A stretch of DNA of 64,000 nt from Pinibacter soli (GCF_029961145.1 NZ_JASBRG010000007.1:1752173-1816172), one strand, 5' to 3'. Counted from the stretch's first letter, positions 7,757 to 17,222 are shown. Notes: generated by a model from the letters alone, not told the origin. Numbers and translations: made by a program.

Positions 7757-7908
7757 ATTTGAAAATGTGGAAATTTGAAAATTTGAAAATGCTTTAGGTG
7801 CAAAATTCTAAACGAATATATCTACTTGAAATTTTGGAGAAATAATGTCTCTGATGAATGCCGCTCCTTTCATTTTCAAATTTTCAAATTATCTAATTTT
7901 CAAATTGC
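7752..7908. repeat. intergenic inverted repeat, TTTGAAAA-word family, spanning stop to stop
   Basis: Arm 1 (7752-7792) consists of TTTGAAAATG and GTGGAAATTTGAAAAT words and contains the TGA stop of the aminotransferase. Arm 2 (7870-7908) is complementary (CATTTTCAAATTTTCAAATT) and ends at the stop codon of the convergent gene at 7909. Confidence 0.8.
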
Positions 7909-8355
7909 CTAAATCCAGCCTCTTCCAGCGCCAGCCATTCTTCCCGGCCAAGGAATGCTTACGAGGATTATTACAAGCGCAATGAGATACAACCAGAATG
8001 CCGCGCCGTAAGCAGCTTTTTTCACTTTACCGCGGGCAATGGTAATTAACACGATTGCGATAAGCATCCCTGTTATATGCTCTACTGCGAAAAATCGGTA
8101 TACATCATCTTTCATTACTGCGCTCATACCAAGGTTGGTAATGTTTTTCAATCCCCAAGGACCAACGATCCACTGGTATAAACCAATCAGGAAAGTTGTA
8201 TGTGCAGAAATCAATAAAAATAAACTTGTCTTCTTAAGTTTTGCGCCCGCTTCAGGATTACTTTTAGCAGTAAACGACTGAACCAAGCCAATCAATAATA
8301 AAATCAGGATAACCCAACGTAAAAAGCTATGCAAGTGTAAAAGACCAGTGTACAT
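7909..8355 (-). CDS. four-helix integral membrane protein, cytochrome b-like
   Basis: A conserved Bacteroidota-type inner membrane protein of 148 residues with four predicted membrane segments (about 12-30, 45-65, 93-112 and 120-138). His residues near helix ends (LLHLHSF at 6-10, SAHTTF near 51, VEHITG near 94) could bind a metal or heme, and such proteins are sometimes labelled cytochrome b, but nothing here proves it. The end is glycine-rich and basic (WPGRMAGAGRGWI). It stands alone, convergent with the aminotransferase and divergent from the TPR lipoprotein. Confidence 0.8.
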   Translation of the reverse strand: MYTGLLHLHSFLRWVILILLLIGLVQSFTAKSNPEAGAKLKKTSLFLLISAHTTFLIGLYQWIVGPWGLKNITNLGMSAVMKDDVYRFFAVEHITGMLIAIVLITIARGKVKKAAYGAAFWLYLIALVIILVSIPWPGRMAGAGRGWI

Positions 8356-8385
8356 AATGTGTAGTTTGGGCGCTAAACTAAAGAA

Positions 8386-8547
8386 TAATTTGAAAATTTG
8401 AAGATTTGAAAATTTGAAAATGAGGGGTGCAGCCCCATAATGAATCTTAACCCTCTGATATTCGACAATTAAACAATTCGTTTTGTGAGTTAAACCTGAA
8501 GCATTTTCAAATTTTCATATTTTCAAATTAGCACATTTTCAAATTAC
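8386..8547. repeat. intergenic inverted repeat in a divergent promoter region, TTTGAAAA family
   Basis: Arm 1 (8386-8424): AATTTGAAAATTTGAAGATT and further copies. Arm 2 (8501-8547): GCATTTTCAAATTTTCATAT and further copies. The loop is about 75 bases. It lies between divergently transcribed genes, so it cannot serve only as a terminator. Confidence 0.75.
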
Positions 8548-8560
8548 CTAACTTGCCTCC

Positions 8561-9571
8561 ATGGAACGCAACTTCTACATCTTCACTTTTTTCATGTTGG
8601 CAATTGTTTTGATCGGCTGTAATTTTTTCGATAAGAAAGGAAAATCGGAGAACGAGAAAATACTTAAATCCCCTCCTTTTGATGTATTGACAGATAGTAT
8701 CAGGTTATTGCCCGACAACGCAGATCTGTACAAACAAAGAGCGGGACTTCTGTCCCAAAAAGGATTTCATGAGCTGGCAACTGAAGATTTCATAAAAGCA
8801 TGGAGCATGCAGCCTGATGAGATTACTGCCACATCCTATGCTTCTAACTTAATGATTACAGGAAAACTTAATGACGCAATAGACCTCCTGCATCAATGCA
8901 TGAAGATGTATCCTGCCAATACAGATTTCAAAAGGAAGATTGCTGAAATATATGTAAGTGAGGGTAAAAGAGAAGATGCGTTGGCATTATATGATGAAAT
9001 GATCAAGAAAGACAGCAACGATTTTGAAGCGTGGTATGAGAAAGGAACGCTACTTGCCGCTCTTGCCGATACAACGCAGGCAGTTGCTGATCTGGAAAAA
9101 TCGTATTCTATCCAGCCTTTGCAGCTTTCAGGCCTTGCGCTTGCTAATTTGTATGCCGAAACAAAAAACAAGAAAACGCTTTCGCTTTGCGATGCTTTGC
9201 TCAAGGCAGATTCTACCGGCGAATTGATAGATGCCGTTTTCCTGAAAGGTGTTTACTATTCCAACACAAACGACGGTCAGAACGCTATTGCGCAATTTGA
9301 CCAATGCATAAAAATGGATTGGAAGTTCACTGATGCCTATATTGAAAAAGGAATTCTTTTTATTGAACAGAATAGGCCACAAGAAGCAATCACTACTCTT
9401 CAACTGGCCACAACCGTTTCCAATACGGATGCGGACGTGTACTACTGGCTCGGCCGCGCTTATGAAGCTGCCGGCAATAAAGAAGAAGCGTTAAATAATT
9501 ATATCAGAGCTAGTCAACTCGACCGCAATTTTGCAGAAGCGAAAGAAGGAATTAAGAGAATGAGGAGTTAA
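8561..9571 (+). CDS. TPR-repeat lipoprotein
   Basis: Signal peptide with lipobox (MLAIVLIGC, Cys near residue 20), so a lipid-anchored envelope protein. The rest (336 residues in all) is a series of tetratricopeptide repeats from about residue 50 to the end, for example NADLYKQRAGLLSQKGFHEL, DFEAWYEKGTLLAALADTTQ, DADVYYWLGRAYEAAGNKEE and ALNNYIRASQLDRNFAEAKE. TPR arrays bind proteins and serve as scaffolds; the partner is unknown. Its stop is followed at once by a repeat arm and then rpe on the same strand. Confidence 0.88.
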   Translation: MERNFYIFTFFMLAIVLIGCNFFDKKGKSENEKILKSPPFDVLTDSIRLLPDNADLYKQRAGLLSQKGFHELATEDFIKAWSMQPDEITATSYASNLMITGKLNDAIDLLHQCMKMYPANTDFKRKIAEIYVSEGKREDALALYDEMIKKDSNDFEAWYEKGTLLAALADTTQAVADLEKSYSIQPLQLSGLALANLYAETKNKKTLSLCDALLKADSTGELIDAVFLKGVYYSNTNDGQNAIAQFDQCIKMDWKFTDAYIEKGILFIEQNRPQEAITTLQLATTVSNTDADVYYWLGRAYEAAGNKEEALNNYIRASQLDRNFAEAKEGIKRMRS

Positions 9572-9613
9572 TGGAAAATGATGGCACCAATTTCAAATCA
9601 GAAATCTGTATTC

Positions 9614-9648
9614 CATTTTCAATTTTCAACTTTCAATTTTCAATTTCT
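9614..9648. repeat. single repeat arm, TTTTCAACTTTC words
   Basis: A chain of TTTTCAATTTTCAACTTTC words between the TPR gene and rpe. Only a short complementary stretch (GGAAAATG, 9572-9579) is found on the other side, so this is a one-armed or decayed member of the intergenic element class. Confidence 0.6.
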
Positions 9649-9678
9649 ACCTATCTTCACAAACAAACAATTCATGCC

Positions 9679-10326
9679 ATGCCCATCATCGCACCATCAC
9701 TACTGGCTTCTGATTTTTTACACCTTGCTGATGAATGTAAAATGCTTAATGAGAGTGAGGCCGATTGGTTTCACCTCGATGTGATGGACGGTCGTTTTGT
9801 TCCCAACATTAGTTATGGATTGCCGGTGATTGAACAAATTCGCACAGCGACCTCAAAAATTTGTGATGTGCATTTAATGATTGAAGAGCCAGAAAAATAT
9901 GCGCAGGATTTTAAAAATGCAGGCGCAGATATTTTGACGGTTCATTATGAAGCATGCCGGCATTTACACAGAAATATTCAGCAAATAAAAGATCTTGGTA
10001 TGCTTGCGGGTGTAGCGCTTAATCCGCACACGCCTGTGCAACTGTTACAGGATGTTATGCAAGACATTGATCTAATCCTCATCATGAGTGTAAATCCTGG
10101 TTTTGGCGGGCAAAAATTCATTCCCCATACGCTTAAAAAAATCAAATTGCTCCGCGAAAGAATCGACACACTTGGCCTCAATACAAAAATTGAAGTGGAC
10201 GGCGGCGTAACTTTAGCCAATGCAAAATCGATTATCGATGCAGGCGCACACGTACTCGTTGCAGGAAGTACCGTTTTCAAATCAAAAGATCCTAAGCAGA
10301 CGATACACGAGTTGAAAAGCATTTAA
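9679..10326 (+). CDS. rpe: ribulose-phosphate 3-epimerase
   Basis: Interconverts ribulose 5-phosphate and xylulose 5-phosphate in the pentose phosphate pathway. A TIM barrel of 215 residues from ATG at 9679 (MPIIAPSLLASDFLHLADEC). The metal and catalytic residues lie in WFHLDVMDGRFVPN, CDVHLMIEEPE, MSVNPGFGGQKF and IEVDGGVTLANA. The frame is open 36 codons further upstream, but those codons run through a repeat arm and resemble no family member, so they were left out. Confidence 0.96.
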   Translation: MPIIAPSLLASDFLHLADECKMLNESEADWFHLDVMDGRFVPNISYGLPVIEQIRTATSKICDVHLMIEEPEKYAQDFKNAGADILTVHYEACRHLHRNIQQIKDLGMLAGVALNPHTPVQLLQDVMQDIDLILIMSVNPGFGGQKFIPHTLKKIKLLRERIDTLGLNTKIEVDGGVTLANAKSIIDAGAHVLVAGSTVFKSKDPKQTIHELKSI

Positions 10327-10634
10327 GAGACGGAACGCAGATTTTCATGATTGTCATGATTTGTGATGATTTTTTTTATTTGATTATGGCACACAAATGA
10401 CACAGATTAGACGGATTAGCACTGATCTTAACTTAACCTTTAGTGAGACGCTGACAAAACTTAGATTTCAATTTCTAGAATCATAATTCATTAAAAAAAC
10501 ACATCAGTTTCAGCATAGCTGCGCATAAGAAAAAATCCGTGCAAATCCGTCTAATCAGTGTCATCTGCGGGCTCACTATATCTCAAATCATGATCATCGT
10601 GATAATCATGAAAATCTGCGTTCAATATCTCTCC
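10326..10634. repeat. nested double inverted repeat (two word families)
   Basis: The outer arms (10326-10370 and 10577-10634) use AACGCAGATTTTCATGATTG-type words and their complements. The inner arms (10388-10428 and 10531-10572) use ACACAGATTAGACGGATTAG and its complement (AATCCGTCTAATCAGTGTCA). Together they fill the whole 350-base gap between rpe and the TonB receptor as a two-storey hairpin with about 100 bases in the loop. Confidence 0.8.
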
Positions 10635-10685
10635 CCTTTCTCGAATTAAAAAGGTAATATTGCTGCGAACAAACCATTGCCGGTA

Positions 10686-13175
10686 ATGACTTTAAGAAGA
10701 TCATTTGCAGTATTATTCCTCCTTTTCCTTATCCAATTTGTGTCTGCACAGAAAAAAACGGCTGTTATTTCCGGCAGGGTTCTGGACGAAAATGAAAATC
10801 CGGTAGCACGTGTTTCTGTTGTTGTTTTGGGTCAAACAAATGGTATCTCCACAAGCGATTCAGGCACTTTTAAACTGAAAGTCCCGGCTAATAAAGCGTT
10901 CGCCATCGTATTTACTTATACAGGTTACAAACAAGAGCAACGCAATTTCATTTTGAATGAAAACGAAAATGAAATGGTTGTTATCCGCATGGAAAAAAAA
11001 GCGAAGGAACTCGAAGAAGTGATCATTACAAACGATCGCAAGCAACGCGAAGAAGCGGGCTTGATGCTTATCAATCCAAAACAGGTTATCAATATTCCCT
11101 CTCCTACTGGTGGCATAGAAAGTATGATCAAAGTGTTTGTCGGCAGCAACAATGAGCTTACATCGAATTATTCTGTTCGCGGAGGCAACTATGATGAGAA
11201 TCTTATTTACGTAAATGACTTCGAAATATTTCGCCCATATCTCGTAAAAAGCGGGCAACAGGAAGGTTTGAGTTTTATCAATCCGGAACTGACACGTACC
11301 GTGAGTTTTTATAATGGCGGATTTCAGGCGAAGTACGGAGACAAAATGTCTTCCGTTTTGGATATTCAATACAAAAAACCAAAACGTTTTGGAGGCTCTG
11401 CATATATCAGTTTACTGGAACAGGGTTTTAATGTGGAAGGAACTGATAAGAAAAACAAGTTCACTTATTTGCTTGGCGTAAGAAACAAAAGCAACCAGAA
11501 TCTTTTAAGCAGTCAGGAAACAAAGGGAAGCTATATTCCTTCATCCGCTGATTTTCAGGGATTGTTTACTTATCAATTTACCAATAAATTGTCTGCAGAA
11601 CTATTAACCAACTTTTCCAAAACCAAATTCACACTTATACCAGAATTCAGCAGTCAAACGGCTTCTGTTTTTTCGGCATATTATACTTCCAATCTAGGTC
11701 TTGATACTTATTTTGAAGGCCGCGAAAAAGACGAATACAAAACCAATTTTGTCGGCCTAAGTGTAATCCAGCAACCGCGCAGCAATTTAAGATTAAAGTG
11801 GATGGCCAGTTATTTCCAGGACAATGAAAAAGAAACGGTCGATATAATCGGTGCCTACATTTTTGGTGAAAGAAGTTTTGATAAAACACAAAGTGATTAC
11901 GGGCAAATAACAAATCCACTTGGCGTTGGTCAGTACCAGCAATACACCCGCGACCGTCTGAACATCGACGTTTGGAACATCAGTCATAAAGGTACACTTC
12001 GCAAAAACAGGAACTTTTGGCAATGGGGAGCTACGGCAGAGAAGCAACTTGTTCACGATAAATTACATGAATGGGAACTGCAGGACTCCGCCGGCTATAC
12101 ATTGCCTTACAACCCTTCACAGCTGAATATGTCGAGCTATTTGCATTCTGCAGCAGATCTCGACATCAACAGGTTTTCAGGCTACATACAGGACAATATC
12201 AGCTTTCACGATTCATCGGGATTTACATTGCAGGCAGGAGCAAGACTGAACTACAACACCCTTAATAAAGAATTTTTAGTTTCTCCACGGGTTGGTTTGT
12301 CATGGACACCTACTACCTGGAAAAGAGATATTGTTTTTAAAGGAGCTCTTGGATTGTACCAGCAACCACCGTTTTATCGTGAAATGAGGCGTTATGATGG
12401 CACGCTCAATACTGATCTGAAATCCCAGAAAAGCTGGCAGGTAACGGCAGGGATGGATTATAATTTCGTGGGACTTAACGATCGGGCATTGCGCTTTACA
12501 GCAGAGGCATATTACAAAGGCATGTGGGATGTTGTTCCTTACGACATCGACAATGTAAATCTTCGTTACTATGGACAAAATAACGCGAAAGCATATGCAA
12601 CAGGACTTGAGATGCGCTTGTTTGGTGACATTGTAAAAGACGCCGAAAGCTGGGTGAGCCTTGGCTTTATGCGCACAAGGGAAAATATTGAAGGCGATTA
12701 TTATTATGACTACAAACTTGATTCGCTGAATCAGCCTGTTGACAGCACTAAGCATGAGGGCGGTTGGTTCCGCAGGCCGACTGATCGCCTGATTACTTTT
12801 GGTTTATTTTTCCAGGATTATTTGTCGACAAATAAAAACTTCAAGGTTTATCTGAATACGCTTTACGGAACTAACCTTCCATACAATGTTCCCGGAAGTG
12901 TGAAGTACCGCAATGCGTTAACCATCGATCCATATATTCGCGTGGACATTGGCTTCAGCGCTCTATTGCTCGACAGCGACCGCAGCAAACGCCGCAGCCA
13001 CAGCCCCTTCAAAGGTTTTGAAAACATATGGGCGACACTTGAGGTTTTCAATCTACTTGACAGAGATAATGTTATTTCTTATCAGTTCATCAAGGATTAC
13101 TCAAATACCACTTACGCAATCCCGAATCGATTAACACCGCGGTTATTGAACATTAAAGTGGTTGCGCGGTGGTAA
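10686..13175 (+). CDS. TonB-dependent outer membrane receptor
   Basis: Outer-membrane transporter driven by TonB. From ATG at 10686: signal peptide ending FVSAQ, a carboxypeptidase-regulatory-like domain (ISGRVLDENENPVARVSVVV, about residues 25-105), a plug domain (about 110-225, with SVRGGNYDENLIYVNDFEI), and a 22-strand-type barrel ending LNIKVVARW. 829 residues. No SusD partner follows, so this is not a typical SusCD glycan pair; the substrate is unknown. A TTG three codons earlier is in frame but the ATG gives a better signal peptide. Confidence 0.92.
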   Translation: MTLRRSFAVLFLLFLIQFVSAQKKTAVISGRVLDENENPVARVSVVVLGQTNGISTSDSGTFKLKVPANKAFAIVFTYTGYKQEQRNFILNENENEMVVIRMEKKAKELEEVIITNDRKQREEAGLMLINPKQVINIPSPTGGIESMIKVFVGSNNELTSNYSVRGGNYDENLIYVNDFEIFRPYLVKSGQQEGLSFINPELTRTVSFYNGGFQAKYGDKMSSVLDIQYKKPKRFGGSAYISLLEQGFNVEGTDKKNKFTYLLGVRNKSNQNLLSSQETKGSYIPSSADFQGLFTYQFTNKLSAELLTNFSKTKFTLIPEFSSQTASVFSAYYTSNLGLDTYFEGREKDEYKTNFVGLSVIQQPRSNLRLKWMASYFQDNEKETVDIIGAYIFGERSFDKTQSDYGQITNPLGVGQYQQYTRDRLNIDVWNISHKGTLRKNRNFWQWGATAEKQLVHDKLHEWELQDSAGYTLPYNPSQLNMSSYLHSAADLDINRFSGYIQDNISFHDSSGFTLQAGARLNYNTLNKEFLVSPRVGLSWTPTTWKRDIVFKGALGLYQQPPFYREMRRYDGTLNTDLKSQKSWQVTAGMDYNFVGLNDRALRFTAEAYYKGMWDVVPYDIDNVNLRYYGQNNAKAYATGLEMRLFGDIVKDAESWVSLGFMRTRENIEGDYYYDYKLDSLNQPVDSTKHEGGWFRRPTDRLITFGLFFQDYLSTNKNFKVYLNTLYGTNLPYNVPGSVKYRNALTIDPYIRVDIGFSALLLDSDRSKRRSHSPFKGFENIWATLEVFNLLDRDNVISYQFIKDYSNTTYAIPNRLTPRLLNIKVVARW

Positions 13176-13186
13176 GCGCCGGAATG

Positions 13187-13297
13187 CAATTTGAAAATTG
13201 AAAATATGAAAATTTGAAAATGAATTGTGCAACACCGAACGCTGTTGGCGAAAAATCAAAAATGTTACACAGAAAGAATTAGCATATTTTCAAATAC
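13187..13297. repeat. intergenic inverted repeat, TTTGAAAA family
   Basis: Arm 1 (13187-13222) has several TTTGAAAAT words. Arm 2 (13281-13297, GCATATTTTCAAATAC) is short and overlaps the stop codon of the convergent aldehyde dehydrogenase gene. Confidence 0.65.
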
Positions 13298-14774
13298 CCT
13301 CTCGAGTAAACTCATCATTTACTGTTCTCCACAGGCCCAAAGGATTCCCGTTTTTCAACTCATCTGGCAACAAACTATCCGGCCAGTTTTGAAATGCCAT
13401 GGGACGAACGAAGCGCTTGATGCCATCTGCTCCTACTGAAGTAAAGCGACTATCGGTAGTGGCCGGATAAGGGCCTCCGTGGTTCATACTTAAACATACT
13501 TCCACTCCTGTTGGCACGCCATTCATAATGAACCGACCGCAAATATTTTTGATAGCTTCTATGAGTGATTCGTGTTGTTGCACATCATTTTCCGTTGCGA
13601 TGATGGAAGAAGTTAATTGACCTTCAAGATGCAATGCAACCTGCTCCATTTGCTGATCATTTTCACAAATAACCAAGATTGAATAAGGCCCAAACACTTC
13701 CTGATGCAGTATTGCGTTCTTCAAAAATTCATTGGCACTAACCGTTGCTATCGTTGGTTGACCTTGATTTTCTTGCGGCTGCTGCGAAGACACTGCGGCA
13801 ACATGCACATCGTTTTGCGATAATGCTTTTTGTCTTTTTTCCACAAATGCCTTTGCTATTCCTGGATGCAGCATTGTGCCAGGGGCAACATTTTTTATTT
13901 CCTCCGATAAACTTTTGAGAAACCGATCCAATGCTTCACTTTTGATGCCGATTAAAATTCCGGGATTCGTACAAAATTGCCCAACGCTTGCCGTGATGGA
14001 TGCAGCATACATTCTAGCGGTTTGCTCTGCAGACTGTTGCAATTTTTCAGGGAGTAAAAAAACAGGATTTACACTTCCCATTTCAGAAAAAACGGGAATA
14101 GGTTCTTTGCGTTGATTTGCCACATCAAACAAAGCTTTTCCTCCGGCAAAGGATCCGGTAAAACCAACTGCTTTTGTGCGTGGATGCAACACCAGCGCTT
14201 TGCCTGTTTCAAAACCTTCGCCATGTATATGCGCAAAAATGCCGTCTGGCATTTGAGATTTTTTTGCTGCTGTGAAGATCGCGTTGGCGACCATCTCAGA
14301 AGTTTCGGCATGTGCAGGATGTGCTTTCACTACGACAGGACAACCGGCAGCAAATGCACAAGCTGTATCGCCGCCTGCTGTTGAATATGCGAAAGGGAAA
14401 TTACTGGCACCAAATACAACTACAGGTCCCAGCGGCACCATCATTTTACGTATGTCTGGCTTTGGTGGAGTTTTATCAGGAATGGCGGTATCAATTCTAG
14501 CATCAAGCCAATCGCCGCGTTTGCAGGCATCGGCGTAGCTTTTCAATTGAAATACGGTTCTTTTTCTTTCTGATTCCAGTCTGCCCTTCGGCAAATTTGT
14601 TTCCTGGCTTGCTATCTCAATCAATGGTGTGGCAATGTTATCCAATTCATTCGCTATCGCATACATGAATTCAACTCTTCTTTGCAACGGCAATTTTCTG
14701 TAGGTCAAAAATGCATCCCATGATTTCTCCATTGCTGCATTTATATCTTCAGTTGTTGCGTCTTTAAATTTCAT
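13290..14774 (-). CDS. aldehyde dehydrogenase, 2,5-dioxovalerate (ketoglutarate semialdehyde) type
   Basis: NAD(P)-dependent aldehyde dehydrogenase. The sequence around the active site (FSEMGSVNPVFLLPEKL with the catalytic Glu, SVGQFCTNPGIL with the nucleophilic Cys) and the N-terminal region (VVFGASNFPFAYSTAGGDTA, PVVVKAHPAHAETS) match the ketoglutarate-semialdehyde dehydrogenase subgroup, which ends the non-phosphorylated pentose and hexarate routes and one hydroxyproline route. Length 494 is right. No other pathway genes are adjacent, so the physiological substrate is inferred. ATG at 14774. The stop codon (ATT TGA AAA) is formed by a repeat word. Confidence 0.9.
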   Translation of the reverse strand: MKFKDATTEDINAAMEKSWDAFLTYRKLPLQRRVEFMYAIANELDNIATPLIEIASQETNLPKGRLESERKRTVFQLKSYADACKRGDWLDARIDTAIPDKTPPKPDIRKMMVPLGPVVVFGASNFPFAYSTAGGDTACAFAAGCPVVVKAHPAHAETSEMVANAIFTAAKKSQMPDGIFAHIHGEGFETGKALVLHPRTKAVGFTGSFAGGKALFDVANQRKEPIPVFSEMGSVNPVFLLPEKLQQSAEQTARMYAASITASVGQFCTNPGILIGIKSEALDRFLKSLSEEIKNVAPGTMLHPGIAKAFVEKRQKALSQNDVHVAAVSSQQPQENQGQPTIATVSANEFLKNAILHQEVFGPYSILVICENDQQMEQVALHLEGQLTSSIIATENDVQQHESLIEAIKNICGRFIMNGVPTGVEVCLSMNHGGPYPATTDSRFTSVGADGIKRFVRPMAFQNWPDSLLPDELKNGNPLGLWRTVNDEFTREGI

Positions 14775-14800
14775 CGTTGATTCTTTTTTGATTAGAAAAT

Positions 14801-15077
14801 GGAACGCAGATTTTCTTTTTTTAGCACACAGATGACACTGATTAAACTGATCTACACAGATTTTTTAACCACAAAGTGCGCGAAGTTATCGCAACGGAAA
14901 CGAAGAATTCGCCAAAGACAATCCTTCATTTCTTTGCGGGACCTTGTGTTCTTTTCGGTTAAAAACTATTTGCATCATCTGAATTTCAATATTATCTGAG
15001 ACTTATTTACTCAACCAAGATCCGTGTCAATTAGTCTAATCAGTGTCATCTGTCTGCCCAGGCTGCGTTCTTTCTCA
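14801..15077. repeat. nested inverted repeat (GCAGATGACAC outside, CACAAAG inside)
   Basis: The outer arms 14801-14862 and 15018-15077 pair GGAACGCAGATT and CACAGATGACACTGATTAAA with TCTAATCAGTGTCATCTG and CTGCGTTC. The inner arms 14865-14885 (TTAACCACAAAGTGCGCGAA) and 14930-14962 (TTTCTTTGCGGGACCTTG and GGTTAAA) belong to another word family. They fill the gap between the dehydrogenase and the protease genes. Confidence 0.75.
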
Positions 15078-17222
15078 TTGCTTCAAAATCTTCGTTACAT
15101 ATTGCTGATCTTTTGTATGCACCACTAAAATGTACATTCCTGATTGCAAATTTTTGTCACGAATATCGAATTGATAGCTGCCGCCTGATTGCTTCGATTT
15201 CCACTGTGCGACCTGCCTGCCGGATATATCTAGAAGCGTTGCTGTCAGCACACTTTGCGCCCTGCCTTTTATAGCAAAAGCAACATTATCACTAACAGGA
15301 TTTCCCAGCAAAGCAAATCCGTTTTGTACATTCACTTCGCTTCGTTTCAAGACAACAACATTGCTTAACGTTGATTCTCCGTCAATATCAATTTGGTTAA
15401 GCCTGTAATACAACTCACGTTGTGCTATATTGAAATCTGTAAAAGAATAGTGGTGCTGTTCCGCGTTTTGTTGAGTTGCTTTCACAAATCCGACTGCAGT
15501 AAAATTAGTGCCATCAAAAGATCTTTGGAGTTCAAATCCTTTGTTGTCGATTTCCCTGGTTGTCGTCCAGGTTACAACAACATCATTACCTTTTTCCTTA
15601 GCAGCAAAACTTAATAACTGTACAGGCAAAACAGATGTGATCATTACAGGATAATCTTCAGCCTGACCATACACAGGATCGTTACATGCGGAGTTAATAT
15701 CCCGCACCGGAAAACCAGAATAACTTGAAAGATCATCCATCACACGCATGCGCACAACAACATTTTCTATGGCTTGTTGCGGCACTGTAAAAGTACCGGA
15801 TACAATACTGTTTGGCGCAATATCAATTCTTGTATCGATACAAATCTGTTCTGATTCATTATCAAAAATGCCGTCGTTATTAAAATCGATCCATGCTCTT
15901 ACCTGTTCCTCTTCTTCACCAAGAACAGTAATTGAAAATGTATTGGTGCTTCCTTTGGTAAGAGAAATTATATTAAGACATCCGCTTGCGGCGTTTAAAT
16001 ATCCACTTAGCGGATTATCGTCCTTCGCCGATCCGGATATAAAACACCTGTCGTTGATGGTGACGTTTGTTATACCAGCATAATAACCACTCAAACCAAT
16101 TGTGTTGGTAGCCGGCGTACACCGGGCTCCTGTAATGGGCACAGCGCCGCCGGGGAATATAATGGGATTCAATGCTCTTGACTGAACTAAGGTGGGGCGG
16201 AATTCGAGAATGGCTGCGCGCATTTTGGCAACCTGTCCGGGAGTAAATCTATCCTGGCAATCCTCGGCAGAATAATCCATGTAATTCTTCACAACGCTAT
16301 TATCAGGAGAACAATTACCGTAAGGAACATAAGGACAATCCGAGCGGCTTCTTTCATGTGGCCATGTGTCGCACACACCATCGCCATCTACTGTGCAGTC
16401 TACATTTGGCGGGCATCGGTCGGGAATACCGTCAAAGTTTGCGTCATCGCCTTCAAAGCTGTGGTACAGACCCAGCTCGTGCCCCATTTCGTGAGTAACG
16501 ATCTTGTTTTGCCGGGTGCCGGCCTTCAAATTAAATCCAAGCGTCCCATCGGGATCGTAGCCAAATGCGGTACACACAATAACTAAACCATCTATGCCCG
16601 AAGGAGCGCCTGGCAGGTAGGTAAATCCCTGCGTTCCTGCACCTCCATCGTTTCCGTTTATTTCACTTACGACCCAAATGTTGCAATAGTTTGCATTGTT
16701 CCAGTTTCCAAGCTTCTTTACATCAAGTTCGTTTTGGTATCCCGGAAATGCGCTATTTGTTATGCCGTTTTGAAGATATCCATTTACGGAAGATCCGTCT
16801 AGCCGGTCAATTCCTGTGGTGGCCTGGCAGGACGGATCGATTTTTGCCAGCTCAAATTCAATTCCGGCATCCGTACTATTGCCCAGTTGTGCCCGGTAAT
16901 ATTTTGTGAGATAGGTGATGGCGCTTATGACTTGCGCATCAGAAATATTGGAACCAACACCAACTGCCTCTCCGTTATGGATAACGTGTACTACTACGGG
17001 AATTTTGTAGATAACGCCGGGAGTTCCCCCACCACCAACAGAGCCAAGTGTTTTGGAACCACTTTGGGTTTTAAATTTTTCGTTTACTTTTTTATATTGA
17101 GAATTATCTTTCTGGAGCTTGCGGTTTACTTCGTCGAAACCACAAGTATTTTGTGCAGCAATGCGGCTAAATGGAATACATAAAGCCGGAAGAATGACAA
17201 CCCACAGGAACAGGCCCCTCAT
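15075..17222 (-). CDS. secreted M43-family (pappalysin/cytophagalysin) zinc metalloprotease with T9SS sorting domain
   Basis: Exported protease. From ATG at 17222: signal peptide ending RIAAQ, an M43 catalytic domain (about residues 70-345) with the metzincin zinc motif HEMGHELGLYH near 244 and the Met-turn NYMDYS near 315, a GEVED-type domain (VRAWIDFNNDGIFDNESE, about 440-520), a linker with fibronectin-like sequence (VTWTTTREIDNKGFELQRS), and a C-terminal type A sorting domain ending SGMYILVVHTKDQQYVTKIL. The sorting domain means passage through the type IX system. 715 residues. A TTG two codons earlier is possible. The stop codon abuts a repeat arm. Confidence 0.93.
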   Translation of the reverse strand: MRGLFLWVVILPALCIPFSRIAAQNTCGFDEVNRKLQKDNSQYKKVNEKFKTQSGSKTLGSVGGGGTPGVIYKIPVVVHVIHNGEAVGVGSNISDAQVISAITYLTKYYRAQLGNSTDAGIEFELAKIDPSCQATTGIDRLDGSSVNGYLQNGITNSAFPGYQNELDVKKLGNWNNANYCNIWVVSEINGNDGGAGTQGFTYLPGAPSGIDGLVIVCTAFGYDPDGTLGFNLKAGTRQNKIVTHEMGHELGLYHSFEGDDANFDGIPDRCPPNVDCTVDGDGVCDTWPHERSRSDCPYVPYGNCSPDNSVVKNYMDYSAEDCQDRFTPGQVAKMRAAILEFRPTLVQSRALNPIIFPGGAVPITGARCTPATNTIGLSGYYAGITNVTINDRCFISGSAKDDNPLSGYLNAASGCLNIISLTKGSTNTFSITVLGEEEEQVRAWIDFNNDGIFDNESEQICIDTRIDIAPNSIVSGTFTVPQQAIENVVVRMRVMDDLSSYSGFPVRDINSACNDPVYGQAEDYPVMITSVLPVQLLSFAAKEKGNDVVVTWTTTREIDNKGFELQRSFDGTNFTAVGFVKATQQNAEQHHYSFTDFNIAQRELYYRLNQIDIDGESTLSNVVVLKRSEVNVQNGFALLGNPVSDNVAFAIKGRAQSVLTATLLDISGRQVAQWKSKQSGGSYQFDIRDKNLQSGMYILVVHTKDQQYVTKILKQ

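Noticed and set aside
9571-9678. 36-codon N-terminal extension of rpe
   Set aside because: Translates a repeat arm; the family starts at MPIIAPSLLASDF.
12300-12755. 151-codon open frame antisense to the TonB receptor
   Set aside because: Shadow frame inside a well supported gene.
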